Assembly (NCBI GenBank): GCA_014584575.1
Contig: JACTMP010000011.1
Span: forward strand, 1 to 64,000
Source of the DNA: Chloroflexota bacterium
GTDB lineage: Bacteria > Chloroflexota > Anaerolineae > Promineifilales > Promineifilaceae
Reading direction: 5' to 3'
DNA: 64,000 nt
Shown here: positions 45,716 through 53,918 of the stretch, piece by piece
Layout: each line of letters opens with the position of its first letter
How positions within the stretch are numbered: position 1 is the stretch's first letter
Position numbers and translations under genes: made by a program
Notes under the pieces: model-generated
Databases searched by the model: none
What the model saw: the letters and a program-made list of their open reading frames with translations, nothing else
What the model was told of the DNA's origin: nothing

Positions 45716-45782
45716 CAAGTTGCAGGTGGCAAGTGGCAGGTTTTCTTCACTTGCCACCTGCGACCTGCCACTTGCCACCATC
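45716..45782. repeat. GCAAGTTGCAGGTGGCA inverted repeat
   Basis: TTGCAGGTGGCAAGTGGCAGG and the inverse CCACCTGCGACCTGCCACTT, in the gap between the ABC ATPase and permease genes. Confidence 0.85.
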
Positions 45783-45783
45783 A

Positions 45784-46710
45784 TCATTCACTCACCGAAA
45801 GGAAAATCTCCTCCAACGACGGCCGTACCCATTCGTACCGCTCCAACACGACGTTGTGTTGCACCAGCAGTGGCAGCAGGGCCGGTTTGGCGGTATCTAT
45901 ATCGTTGACGCGCAGGCGGAGACGGCCATTTTCCTGCATCATATCCATCACCCAGGGCTGCCCGGCGAGCAAAACCGCCAATTCCTCTGACCGACCGGCG
46001 TCCGTTAATTCCAGTTCCACCACGTCAGCCGCATACTGATTCAATAGTTCATCCCGTGCCATCACCAGCAGCAGTTCGCCCTGGCGGATAATGGCTATCG
46101 TGTCACAAATCCGCTCCACGTCGCCCAAAATATGGCTGGAGAAAAAGACCGTCACCCGGCCACGCAAACTTTCAATGAGGGTCAGCAGTTCATACCGCCC
46201 GGCTGGGTCAAGGGCGCTGGTCGGTTCATCCAGCAGCAGCACCGGCGGGTTGTGCAGCAGCGCCTGGGCCACGCCCAATCGCTGCACCATGCCGCCAGAG
46301 AATCCACGAATCGGCCGTTTGGCCGCATCCGTCAGCCCGGCCAACGCCAATACTTCGTCGCTGCGCCGCTGCCGGGTGGCCTTGTCCATCTGGAACAGCT
46401 TGCCCACGTAATCCAGGTAATCGCGGGCGCTCATCCAGGGGTAAAAGGCCGGGTCTTGGGGCAGATAGCCAAAGGTGGCGCGGGCGGCGCTGTCCGCCTG
46501 GGTGGTCTCTATGCCGACAATCCAGGCGCGCCCGGTAGACGGCCGTGCCAGCCCCGCCAGCAGCCGCATCGTGGTCGTTTTGCCCGCCCCATTGCGCCCC
46601 AAGAAACCAAAAATGGAACCGGCGGGCACGTCCAGATTCAGCGGTTTCAGCGCCTGTACCTCGCCGTAGTGGCGGCTTAAATTTTCGGTGCGAATGGCAA
46701 TCTCATTCAT
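45784..46710 (-). CDS. ABC transporter ATP-binding protein
   Basis: 308 residues. Walker A GRNGAGKTT (about 39-47), Q-loop near FGYLPQDPAFY, signature GFSGGMVQRLG, Walker B PVLLLDEPTSAL, H-loop FFSSHIL. The C-terminal extension (about 225-308) is typical of ABC-2 exporters of the NatA/CcmA kind. It is transcribed just ahead of the YhfC-ABC2 fusion gene and is its obvious partner; the cargo is unknown. Confidence 0.92.
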   Translation of the reverse strand: MNEIAIRTENLSRHYGEVQALKPLNLDVPAGSIFGFLGRNGAGKTTTMRLLAGLARPSTGRAWIVGIETTQADSAARATFGYLPQDPAFYPWMSARDYLDYVGKLFQMDKATRQRRSDEVLALAGLTDAAKRPIRGFSGGMVQRLGVAQALLHNPPVLLLDEPTSALDPAGRYELLTLIESLRGRVTVFFSSHILGDVERICDTIAIIRQGELLLVMARDELLNQYAADVVELELTDAGRSEELAVLLAGQPWVMDMMQENGRLRLRVNDIDTAKPALLPLLVQHNVVLERYEWVRPSLEEIFLSVSE

Positions 46711-46727
46711 GGTACAGCTATATTTAA

Positions 46728-46781
46728 CGCAGAGACGCTGAGGCGCAGAGAATTATCTCGTGACTCCTTCGCGTCTCTGCG
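46728..46781. repeat. CGCAGAGACG inverted repeat
   Basis: CGCAGAGACG (46728-46737) and CGTCTCTGCG (46772-46781) are perfect 10-bp arms; the middle has AGGCGCAGAG. It lies between the ABC ATPase gene and a small membrane gene on the same strand. Confidence 0.7.
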
Positions 46782-46798
46782 CTACTGCTTTCAACAGT

Positions 46799-47002
46799 TT
46801 ATTCATCTCGCCCAACAACGAAATAGACGATGGGGCCGATCATGTTAAAGAAGAGGATGATCAGTACCCACAGCCATTTGGGGCCTTTGGTCTTCTCCCG
46901 CCGGATCAGGTCTACCAGGGCGGCAATCACCAGCGCCAATTGAATAAGCAAAATGGGGATCAGCAGGGGGATATACGGCCGTAACTGCTCCAACTCTTCC
47001 AT
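46799..47002 (-). CDS. Small PLDc_N-type membrane protein
   Basis: 67 residues, two helices (about 9-33 and 43-62) with the motif LIRREKTKGPKWLWVLIILFFNMIGPIVYFVVGR, diagnostic of the phospholipase D N-terminal (PLDc_N) fold found as stand-alone small proteins. ATG at 47002 with GGAGGT upstream. 29 bp after the CBS-ACT gene on the same strand and 88 bp ahead of the ABC ATPase gene, so it may belong to one transcript. Confidence 0.8.
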   Translation of the reverse strand: MEELEQLRPYIPLLIPILLIQLALVIAALVDLIRREKTKGPKWLWVLIILFFNMIGPIVYFVVGRDE

Positions 47003-47030
47003 ACCAGACCTCCTCTTCCCGTCAGAATGT

Positions 47031-47675
47031 TCAGCCAGTCGTGCGCAGGTCTAAAATGTCTTCTACCACCGGGGCCAAAGCCTGGCGCACCTGTGTTTCG
47101 TCCAGCCGCCGCACCTTGAAGGTGAGAATGCGGCTGCCGGTGGCGTCACCCATAAACTGGCCGAAGGCCAGAAAACTGCCACCCGCCTCGGCAATCGCTT
47201 TGGTGATGGCCGCCAACCGGCCCGGTTCATCTGGGATAACGGCCGTCACCCGCACCCCCGGTTCACGCGCACCCATCAATTCCAGCAGCAGCTTGAACAG
47301 GTCAGTCTCGGTAATCAGCCCCACCACATTCCCGTTATTCACCACCGGCAGCCCGCCAATTTTGTTATCCACCATCAGGCGCGCCGCATCTTCCACAGGC
47401 GTATCCTCATGGATGGTCAACACCTGCCTGGTCATCACATCCTTCACCTGAATCCGGCTCACCAGATAATTCAGTTCCCACACACTCAACGAGGTGGCGT
47501 CTGAGGGGGCCGCGTGCAGCAAATCCTTATCGGAAACAATGCCCACCAGACGGCCGTTTTCCACCACCGGCAAGCGCCGGATATGCTCGCGTTGCATCAA
47601 TTGCAGGGCATCACCAATTGGCATTTCCGGCGTCGCCGTAATCACCGGCTGAGACATACGTCGTTTTACAAACAT
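47031..47675 (-). CDS. CBS-domain pair with C-terminal ACT domain (AcuB-like)
   Basis: 214 residues. Two CBS domains (about 6-60 and 75-130): RMSQPVITATPEMPIGDALQ with RRLPVVENGRLVGIVSDKDLL, and VKDVMTRQVLTIHEDTPVEDA with GGLPVVNNGNVVGLITETDL; then an ACT-like domain (about 140-210) starting VRVTAVIPDEPGRLAAITKA. Senses adenine nucleotides and small ligands; target unknown. ATG at 47675; GGAGGGATA 8 bp upstream. Confidence 0.88.
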   Translation of the reverse strand: MFVKRRMSQPVITATPEMPIGDALQLMQREHIRRLPVVENGRLVGIVSDKDLLHAAPSDATSLSVWELNYLVSRIQVKDVMTRQVLTIHEDTPVEDAARLMVDNKIGGLPVVNNGNVVGLITETDLFKLLLELMGAREPGVRVTAVIPDEPGRLAAITKAIAEAGGSFLAFGQFMGDATGSRILTFKVRRLDETQVRQALAPVVEDILDLRTTG

Positions 47676-47732
47676 TTTTTATCCCTCCATAGGTTCAATA
47701 CCGAGTTAACCAACTAATCTGAACTCTCTCGT

Positions 47733-47820
47733 GTCATTCCGAGGAGTCTTCGACAAGGAATCCCCACCACTTGTACAGGAGAGGGATTCCTCGCTCCGAA
47801 GACTTCGCTCGGAATGACAG
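47733..47820. repeat. MITE-like inverted repeat, copy 3
   Basis: GTCATTCCGAGGAGTCTTCG ... CGAAGACTTCGCTCGGAATGACAG. Left flank GAGTTAACCAACTAATCTGAAC and right flank TTATTTAACGGTGTA resemble copy 4, suggesting a full unit of about 150 bp. Confidence 0.88.
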
Positions 47821-47878
47821 TTGAAGTGTTAAAGTTGAGAAGACTTATTTAACGGTGTATTTAACTTTTATACCACCA

Positions 47879-48871
47879 TTACCAGATTTCAGGCACAAAC
47901 GTTTGTTCATGAATTGGGGGACGAATGTAACCTTTGCCCTGTTCTCGCGGCGGCAGTTCCACCGGGGACGGGGTGATGTCCTCATACGGGATCATGCTCA
48001 AAATGTGGGTGATGCAGTTCAGGCGGGCACGCCGTTTATCATCGGCGTTGACCACAAACCAGGGACACTGCTTGATGTCCGTATACTCAAACATCGTGTC
48101 TTTGGCGCGTGAATACTCCACCCAGCGCCGCCGGTCTTCCAGATCCATGGGGCTGAGTTTCCAGCGTTTGAAGGGGGTGTATACCCGCGCCTGAAAGCGG
48201 CGTTCCTGTTCTTCGTCGCTGACCGAAAACCAGTATTTGAGCAAAATGATGCCGGAACGCACCAACATCCGTTCAAATTGGGGACAGGAACACAGAAATT
48301 CCCGGTACTCTTCTTCGGTGCAGAAGCCCATCACCGGCTCCACCAGGGCGCGGTTGTACCAACTGCGGTCAAAAAGAACAACTTCACCGCCGGCGGGCAG
48401 ATGGGCAACGTAACGCTGGAACCACCATTGAGTATGTTCCCGGTCGCTGGGCACAGGCAGGGCAACGACGCGCACAATGCGGGGGTTGGTGCGCTCTTGA
48501 ATGCTCTTGATCACCCCGCCTTTGCCCGCGCCGCTGCGCCCCTCAAACAGGATGATGACCCGCAGTCCTTTTTCGGCGACCCAATACTGCAATTTCACCA
48601 GTTCCTCTTGCAGCCGCACCAATTCTTGCTCGTAGTATTTCCTTTCTAATTTGCCTCTGTCGGTAAACTGCGGTGGAGATTGGGGCAGCAGGTGACTGGG
48701 GATAACATATTTGTCGCCGTGAACGGTGACGTAGGTGGCTGGCGGGGTGGGTACATCCTGGGCAGCGGCATCGAGGACGGAAGTGCCGCCATTTCCAGGG
48801 GGGGCAGGTTCGGCTACGGCCGTACCCGCTTCAGCTTCTTTTGCATTCTCCTTCTTCTTTTTCTTGGCCAT
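47879..48871 (-). CDS. ppk2: Polyphosphate kinase 2 family protein
   Basis: Start at 48871 (MAKKKKKENAKE); the earlier in-frame start at 48961 is repeat sequence. 330 residues. A low-complexity Lys/Ala N-terminus (1-40) precedes the PPK2 kinase domain (about 85-320): Walker A FEGRSGAGKGGVIKSIQE, DRSWYNRALVEPVMGFCT (Walker B), lid segment RRFQARVYTPFKRWKLSPMD. Transfers phosphate between polyphosphate and nucleotides. The lysine-rich tail is unusual. Confidence 0.93.
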   Translation of the reverse strand: MAKKKKKENAKEAEAGTAVAEPAPPGNGGTSVLDAAAQDVPTPPATYVTVHGDKYVIPSHLLPQSPPQFTDRGKLERKYYEQELVRLQEELVKLQYWVAEKGLRVIILFEGRSGAGKGGVIKSIQERTNPRIVRVVALPVPSDREHTQWWFQRYVAHLPAGGEVVLFDRSWYNRALVEPVMGFCTEEEYREFLCSCPQFERMLVRSGIILLKYWFSVSDEEQERRFQARVYTPFKRWKLSPMDLEDRRRWVEYSRAKDTMFEYTDIKQCPWFVVNADDKRRARLNCITHILSMIPYEDITPSPVELPPREQGKGYIRPPIHEQTFVPEIW

Positions 48872-48902
48872 GGCATACACCTTCTTCCTTCGTGGAGGCC
48901 GG

Positions 48903-48972
48903 CGTAATGCGTGACACGTGATGCGTGAGGCGTGATACGTGAGGTCTCTCCGATCACACATGACGCATCACG
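48903..48972. repeat. GCGTGATACGTGAG / TCACGCATCACG inverted repeat upstream of ppk2
   Basis: GCGTGACACGTGATGCGTGAGG units followed by GATCACACATGACGCATCACG units. Confidence 0.85.
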
Positions 48973-49004
48973 GATTGCCAACCTCCTGAAATCCCAAAGA
49001 ATCA

Positions 49005-49047
49005 TATACCGTTAACCGACTGCCGACTACCGACTACCGATTACCGC
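49005..49047. repeat. CCGACTACCGATTACCG repeat
   Basis: CCGACTGCCGACTACCGACTACC and GATTACCG units between ppk2 and miaB. Confidence 0.8.
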
Positions 49048-49049
49048 CC

Positions 49050-50438
49050 CTACCCGATCATCGCCAGCGGAATGGCATGGGTGGGCGCAAAATCGGCGGT
49101 GGGGATGCGGGGCCGGTCAACGGCCGTGCCCGACATGCTCCACGGCCCCGTGTGTTTGATCTGCACGTTCACCAGGTCAGCTTTGCGATCACGGCCGTCG
49201 CTGAAAAAGACCAGCTTATTTTGCGGCGTACGGCCGCGCCAACGCCCCTTGTGCAAATCTTCCACCAACACCTCCACCGTTTCCCCCAGGTAGCGGCGGT
49301 TGATGTCGTGTGACACCTGCTTGTGCAGTTCTTCCAGCAGATGGAAGCGGCGACGCTTTTCCTCGTCCGGCACATCATCTTCCATACGCCGGGCGCTGAC
49401 CGTGCCGGGGCGTGGACTGTACCGCGCCAGGTGTACCTTATCCAGCTTCAACTCCGCCAGAATGTCATAGGTATCCATAAACTGCGCGTCCGTCTCGCCG
49501 GGGAAACCGACGATAATGTCACAATGCACGGCCGCGTCGGGGATAATGTCCCGGATTTTGTAGACCAGGTCGCGGTACTGCTCGCGGCTGTATTCCCGCT
49601 TCATATTCGCCAGCACTTCATTATTGCCCGCCTGAATGGGCACTTCAATCTGGGGCATCACCTTGGGCAAATCCCGTACCGCATACAAAATTTTGTCCGT
49701 CATGTAATTGGGGTGGCTGGTGAGAAAACGAATCCGCTGCAAGCCGTCCACGTCGTTGATCACCGTCAATAGATCGGCCAGATCAGGGCCATCGGGCACA
49801 TCATAGCCATAGCGGTCTACAATCTGCCCCAACAGCACCACCTCTTTCACCCCCTGGGCCACCAGCGAACGCACCTCGGCGGCAATTTCGCCCACCGGGC
49901 GGCTGCGCTCCTTGCCCCGCTTCTGGGGGATAATGCAAAAGGTGCAGGCATGGGAACAGCCATACACAATGGAAACGGGCGCGGAGACAAGCTGCCCCCG
50001 CTGCTCGGCGGGCAGGATGACCGCGCCATCCATCAGCGCATGGCGGCGGCTGGTCATCTCTAAATCCAGCGCCAACCCTTCATCCTGCTTCAAATGGTTC
50101 ACCAGCGGCAGGCCATCGGTAGCCGGCTCCATGAACACGTCCACAAACGGGAACCGTTCTTCTAGCTGCTCATTGCCGCGCACGCCGACCACGCAGCCCA
50201 TGACGACAATCGTTTTGTCGGGGTGTTTTTCTTTGAGCGGCCGTAGATTGTGCAACTTGCCATACGCCTTATCTTCGGATTGCTGGCGCACGGTGCAGGT
50301 TTCCAGCACGATCACGTCGGCATCTTCGGCGCGGGGCGTGGCGGCATAACCGAGCTTTTCCAGTTCGGTGGCTACCCGCCGGGCGTCAGCGTAGTTCATC
50401 TGACAGCCGGTAATCCAAAAATGATATTTTTTCGTCAA
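49050..50438 (-). CDS. miaB: tRNA-2-methylthio-N6-dimethylallyladenosine synthase MiaB
   Basis: 462 residues. UPF0004 N-terminal domain (about 4-115) with cysteines in ITGCQMN, ETCTVRQ and MGCVVG for the second 4Fe-4S cluster; radical SAM domain with CSHACTFC (about 160-167); C-terminal TRAM-like RNA-binding domain (about 385-445). Adds methylthio groups to i6A37 of tRNA. The TTG start overlaps the stop of the upstream Uma2 gene (TTGA) with TTGGAGAG upstream. Confidence 0.93.
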   Translation of the reverse strand: MTKKYHFWITGCQMNYADARRVATELEKLGYAATPRAEDADVIVLETCTVRQQSEDKAYGKLHNLRPLKEKHPDKTIVVMGCVVGVRGNEQLEERFPFVDVFMEPATDGLPLVNHLKQDEGLALDLEMTSRRHALMDGAVILPAEQRGQLVSAPVSIVYGCSHACTFCIIPQKRGKERSRPVGEIAAEVRSLVAQGVKEVVLLGQIVDRYGYDVPDGPDLADLLTVINDVDGLQRIRFLTSHPNYMTDKILYAVRDLPKVMPQIEVPIQAGNNEVLANMKREYSREQYRDLVYKIRDIIPDAAVHCDIIVGFPGETDAQFMDTYDILAELKLDKVHLARYSPRPGTVSARRMEDDVPDEEKRRRFHLLEELHKQVSHDINRRYLGETVEVLVEDLHKGRWRGRTPQNKLVFFSDGRDRKADLVNVQIKHTGPWSMSGTAVDRPRIPTADFAPTHAIPLAMIG

Positions 50439-51286
50439 GACGGTAACTCTCCAAACTGCTTCCGGTATTGTTCCAAAAGCTGGCTCAATTCATGGGCGCG
50501 TTGTGCTTCTTCGTTGGCGCGTTGTGCTTCTTCGTTGGCGCGTTGTACTGCTTCATTGGCTCGTCGTTCTGCTTCATCGGCCCGCATTTCGGCTTCATCG
50601 GCACGCTGTCCCGCTTCATCAGCAAGCATTTCGGCTTCATCGGCGCGTTGCACTGCCTTGTCAGCCAGTTCCGCGCCTACGGGCAGCAATTCACCATCCA
50701 GCGTAGCCCAACGCAGCCAGTTTGTTTCAATATGTTTATATTCGCCATACCAGTCAACCAGCATCAGGTCTAGCTTTCGGCTGATCATGCGCCCCTGAGC
50801 ATCTGGTTTGATGGGATGATACAGGCCATCACGCAAGACAAAACCGGCCCGTTCGCCGGTGTGAGGGTGATAATAAAAGTATTCGGGCACACGCAGACGA
50901 TCCTGGTAAATCTCTTTCTTTCCCGTTTTGTCAAACCGGGCCGTGCTGGTGGACATGAGTTCAATGACTACGTCTGGCGCTTTGCCTTCTTCCCAAACGA
51001 CCCAACTTTTGCGCTCACGCCAGGGGACACCTAACGCCACAAAAAAATCCGGGCCACGAAAGTCATAGTCGCGCACCTGTTCCGGGCTGAAATAGACAAA
51101 CATGTTGCCGGCTGCAAAATAATCGCGCCCGGCAAATGCCAGATCAATCTGCTCCAGAAGTAAGTGCATTTGGGTCACGTGCCGCCAGGTTTCCATGGGT
51201 ATTCCGTCGTCGTAGGGTAATTCGTCTTCGGTCGGCGGCCGCTTGATGTCTACTGCTTCCAGGTCGGCAAACAAGGTTTCGGCCAT
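50435..51286 (-). CDS. Uma2-family protein with heptad-like charged C-terminal repeats
   Basis: 283 residues. Uma2 core (about 20-200) with DFFVALGVPW, DVVIELMSTST and MISRKLDLMLVDW. The C-terminus (about 213-270) is a run of seven-residue repeats of the type RADEAEM, RANEEAQ, encoded by near-identical 21-bp DNA repeats at about 50505-50660, predicted to be a coiled coil. Overlaps miaB start by 4 bp, so the two genes are co-translated. The ORF shows 21-bp units rather than the intergenic heptads. Confidence 0.85.
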   Translation of the reverse strand: MAETLFADLEAVDIKRPPTEDELPYDDGIPMETWRHVTQMHLLLEQIDLAFAGRDYFAAGNMFVYFSPEQVRDYDFRGPDFFVALGVPWRERKSWVVWEEGKAPDVVIELMSTSTARFDKTGKKEIYQDRLRVPEYFYYHPHTGERAGFVLRDGLYHPIKPDAQGRMISRKLDLMLVDWYGEYKHIETNWLRWATLDGELLPVGAELADKAVQRADEAEMLADEAGQRADEAEMRADEAERRANEAVQRANEEAQRANEEAQRAHELSQLLEQYRKQFGELPS

Positions 51287-51290
51287 AAGC

Positions 51291-51758
51291 TTACTCCAAT
51301 CTACTTATAATCAGTAGCTCTTGTAAATGAAAAGCGATTCTATCCCCGGCAAAATGGGGCGTCAAATAATCCAGGACGGGAACGGGCGCTTGTTTGAGGA
51401 GGGCTTGCAGGCGCAGGCGGTCGGACGGCGGCAAATGAAGCGCCCAGTCGTGAAAAGTGTAGGACACGGCCGTGACCCCCACATACACCACCGTAAACCC
51501 CCGTTGCCGCAAAACATCCTCCCATTCAACCTGACTCCACGCTCTCTGCCAGCCACTCATCTGCAAAAAGGCATTCACGTAATCACCGGCCCGTCGCTGC
51601 CAGTCGGCCTTTTTGCCGCGCAGTCGGCTGCCGGGCACAACCACGTCCCGCACCGACAGCAGACCGCCCGGCTTGAGTTCGGTCACGGCCGTTTGCAGCC
51701 AACCAGGTACATCGGCCACGGTTTGCGAGGGGTAATAATGGGTGAGGCAGTCGTTCAT
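51291..51758 (-). CDS. C-terminal remnant of a SAM-dependent methyltransferase
   Basis: 155 residues. MNDCLTHYYPSQTVADVPGW, TELKPGGLLSVRDVVVPGSR and CGF-like RQRGFTVVYV match the second half of class I methyltransferases, after the SAM-binding glycine loop. There is an in-frame stop a few codons upstream, in an AATTACC repeat that abuts the start. So the gene has lost its SAM-binding N-terminus, apparently at a repeat junction. Probably non-functional; a bona fide short protein cannot be excluded. Confidence 0.6.
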   Translation of the reverse strand: MNDCLTHYYPSQTVADVPGWLQTAVTELKPGGLLSVRDVVVPGSRLRGKKADWQRRAGDYVNAFLQMSGWQRAWSQVEWEDVLRQRGFTVVYVGVTAVSYTFHDWALHLPPSDRLRLQALLKQAPVPVLDYLTPHFAGDRIAFHLQELLIISRLE

Positions 51759-51772
51759 GGAGGGGTGAAATT

Positions 51773-51829
51773 AGGTAACTACGGAATTGGGTAATTGCGG
51801 TAATTACGCAATTACTCTATTACCTCTTG
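51773..51829. repeat. GGTAATTACG/AATTACC repeat
   Basis: TAGGTAACTACGGAATTGGG then GTAATTACGCAATTACTC, between the methyltransferase remnant and pyrD. Confidence 0.8.
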
Positions 51830-52857
51830 CTCATCTCCCGCAGCAGACGCCCCGGCAGCGTAGGGCCTTCGTAGATGAGCGCGGTGTACAACTGCACCAG
51901 GGTTGCGCCGGCATCCAGCTTGGCGCAGATGTCGGCGGCGGTAAAGATACCGCCAACGCCGATGATGGGAAGACGGCCGTTTGTCTTCCGGTGAATATGC
52001 GCAATGATTTCGGTGCTGTGGTCGGCTAACGGCCGTCCACTCAAGCCACCCACCTCCTCTGATGCCGCCGACAGCAATCCGTCTCGGCTCAGGGTCGTAT
52101 TCGTGGCGATGATACCGTCAATGGCTGTGTCCTGCACGGCCGTTAATATCTCATCCAGTTCCGCCCAACTCAGATCAGGGGCGATCTTGACCAGCAGGGG
52201 CCGGGGAGGAAGTTGATGCTGATAGGCCAATTTTTGATTCTCAGTGATCAGCGCCCGCAACAAATGGCCCAGGTAATCGCCGCCCTGCAAGTCGCGCAGG
52301 CCCGGCGTATTGGGCGAACTGATGTTTACCACCAGATAGTCACCATACGGGTACACCGCCTGCATGACGGCGATGTAATCCTGATCTGCCTCCTCTAATG
52401 GCGTCTCCTTTTGTTTACCCAAACTGATGCCCAGGATGAAGTCGCGTTTTTGTTGAGAAAGTGCTTTGAGGTGGGGCACGGCCGTTGCCACCCCCTCATT
52501 AGGAAAGCCCATGCGATTGATGAGCGCCTTGTCCAGTGCCAGGCGAAAGATGCGCGGGCGGGGGTTGCCTGCCTGAGGCCGGGGCGTGAGTGTGCCCACT
52601 TCCACATGCCCAAAACCCAGCGCCGCCAGACCGGCGGCTACGCGCACGTCTTTATCAAACCCGGCAGCCATGCCCAGCACATTGGGAAAGGTCAGACCAA
52701 AGACCCGCACCGGTTGCTGTGGAATGTTACCCGCCAGACGATGCAGAAACGGCCGTCCCGCCCGACTCTGCCCATATGCCAGCAGCGACACCGTGCGCTC
52801 ATGCGCCGTTTCCGGGTCCACCTGGCTCAATAGCGGAAAAACAAGTCGTTTGTACAT
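51820..52857 (-). CDS. pyrD: Dihydroorotate dehydrogenase (quinone), class 2
   Basis: Start at 52857 (MYKRLVFPLL); 345 residues, standard for the class 2 membrane-bound enzyme with its N-terminal helical quinone-tunnel domain (about 1-40). FMN-binding: NVLGMAAGFDKDVR, GFGHVEVGTLTPRPQAGNPRPR (substrate loop), VNISSPNTPGLRDLQ (catalytic Ser), VGGIFTAADICAKLDAGA. Last step of dihydroorotate oxidation in pyrimidine synthesis. Confidence 0.95.
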   Translation of the reverse strand: MYKRLVFPLLSQVDPETAHERTVSLLAYGQSRAGRPFLHRLAGNIPQQPVRVFGLTFPNVLGMAAGFDKDVRVAAGLAALGFGHVEVGTLTPRPQAGNPRPRIFRLALDKALINRMGFPNEGVATAVPHLKALSQQKRDFILGISLGKQKETPLEEADQDYIAVMQAVYPYGDYLVVNISSPNTPGLRDLQGGDYLGHLLRALITENQKLAYQHQLPPRPLLVKIAPDLSWAELDEILTAVQDTAIDGIIATNTTLSRDGLLSAASEEVGGLSGRPLADHSTEIIAHIHRKTNGRLPIIGVGGIFTAADICAKLDAGATLVQLYTALIYEGPTLPGRLLREMSKR

Positions 52858-52881
52858 GCCCCCGATTATACGAGGGGGCAT

Positions 52882-52908
52882 TGGTAATCGGTAATCGGTT
52901 TTCAGTTA
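52882..52908. repeat. GGTAATCGGTAATC repeat
   Basis: Two to three units immediately upstream of the pyrD start region. Confidence 0.7.
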
Positions 52909-53051
52909 TAAGTTATCAGGAGCATTGGCCACCAATGCCGCCGAATTCCATTCGGCGTCTGACATGCACAAACGCGCTAAAGCACGATGGAGAATTACTG
53001 TTTTGATGTAACTGTTGAGTACAAGGTTAACAAAATAACCTGAACTTTCTC

Positions 53052-53141
53052 GTGCCATTCCGAGGAGTCTTCGACGAGGAATCTTCCGCGTTGGTCCAGG
53101 AGAAAGATCCCTCGCTCCGAAGACTACGCTCGGAATGACAG
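53052..53141. repeat. MITE-like inverted repeat, copy 4
   Basis: GTGCCATTCCGAGGAGTCTT ... AAGACTACGCTCGGAATGACAG. Outer arms GGTTAACAAAATAACC (53025-53040 region) and CGTTAAATAACTCG (inverse, 53162-53175 region) indicate an element of about 150 bp. Confidence 0.88.
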
Positions 53142-53350
53142 GTGAAGTTATAAAGTTGACACGAGTTATTTAACGGTGTGTTGAGACTGTTGGGACTTGA
53201 CAGATACTATGTCAGGTCTCACGCCATCCATGCTACTGCAATGACTTTCTTCAATGCCGGTAATGCTATTCATCACTATACCCACATCAGGAGAAGTTTT
53301 ATAGTTTTAGAAGAGGTAGTAGATTTTTGCCACCTTTACGGAGGTGCGGC

Positions 53351-53809
53351 ATGTTCACACATTTGTTAGTCCCTTTGGATGGCTCTAAACTGGCCGAAGC
53401 GGCGCTGCCGCTGGCGCTGACCATAGCCAGACAGTTTGAAAGCAACGTCACCTTGTTGCGGGTGGTGAACGTGCCGCGCTTTGTGGTCAGCAGCCACGAG
53501 TTTGCCCAATTGGTTGCCAGTATGAATGAAGATTTGCGCGAAGAAGCTACTGCTTATATCCAGGTGAAGCAGAACGATCTGATGAGTGGCGGTTTTGTCG
53601 TCAACGGCCGTGTGGCCAAAGGCGATTCGACTGCCGACATTATCCTGGACGCTGCCGATGAGTTGGGGGTTGATGCCATTGTGATGTGTACACACGGCCG
53701 AGGCGGCATTAAACGATGGGTCTTCGGCAGCGTGGCCGACAGAATTTTACAGCAGGCGCGGGTGCCCATATTGCTGGTGCGGGCACAACATACAGAAAGT
53801 GATGCCTGA
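53351..53809 (+). CDS. Universal stress protein (UspA family)
   Basis: ATG at 53351 (MFTHLLVPLDGS) with ACGGAGGT upstream; the in-frame start at 53327 is less well placed. 152 residues. Nucleotide-binding signature at the end: GVDAIVMCTHGRGGIKRWVFGSVADRILQQA (G-2x-G-9x-G-S/T pattern, so ATP-binding type). General stress role; target unknown. Confidence 0.93.
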   Translation: MFTHLLVPLDGSKLAEAALPLALTIARQFESNVTLLRVVNVPRFVVSSHEFAQLVASMNEDLREEATAYIQVKQNDLMSGGFVVNGRVAKGDSTADIILDAADELGVDAIVMCTHGRGGIKRWVFGSVADRILQQARVPILLVRAQHTESDA

Positions 53810-53918
53810 TCTCCCTACCCAATTACCCAACTGTTGCCGATGACAAAGGCATCCATCACCGCGCCGTCCGGTTTCAAGGCGTTATCACAGACCAAATGTG
53901 AAAACGCCGGAGGGTACA

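Larger units (their letters stand above)
52858..53350. other. Intergenic region carrying MITE copy 4 and CCGATTACC repeats
   Basis: Close to 500 bp without a recognisable gene. It holds a GGTAATCGGTAATCGG block (52883-52905), MITE copy 4 with its longer flanks, and the leader of uspA with GGAGGT. No strong promoter is seen for uspA. Confidence 0.5.
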
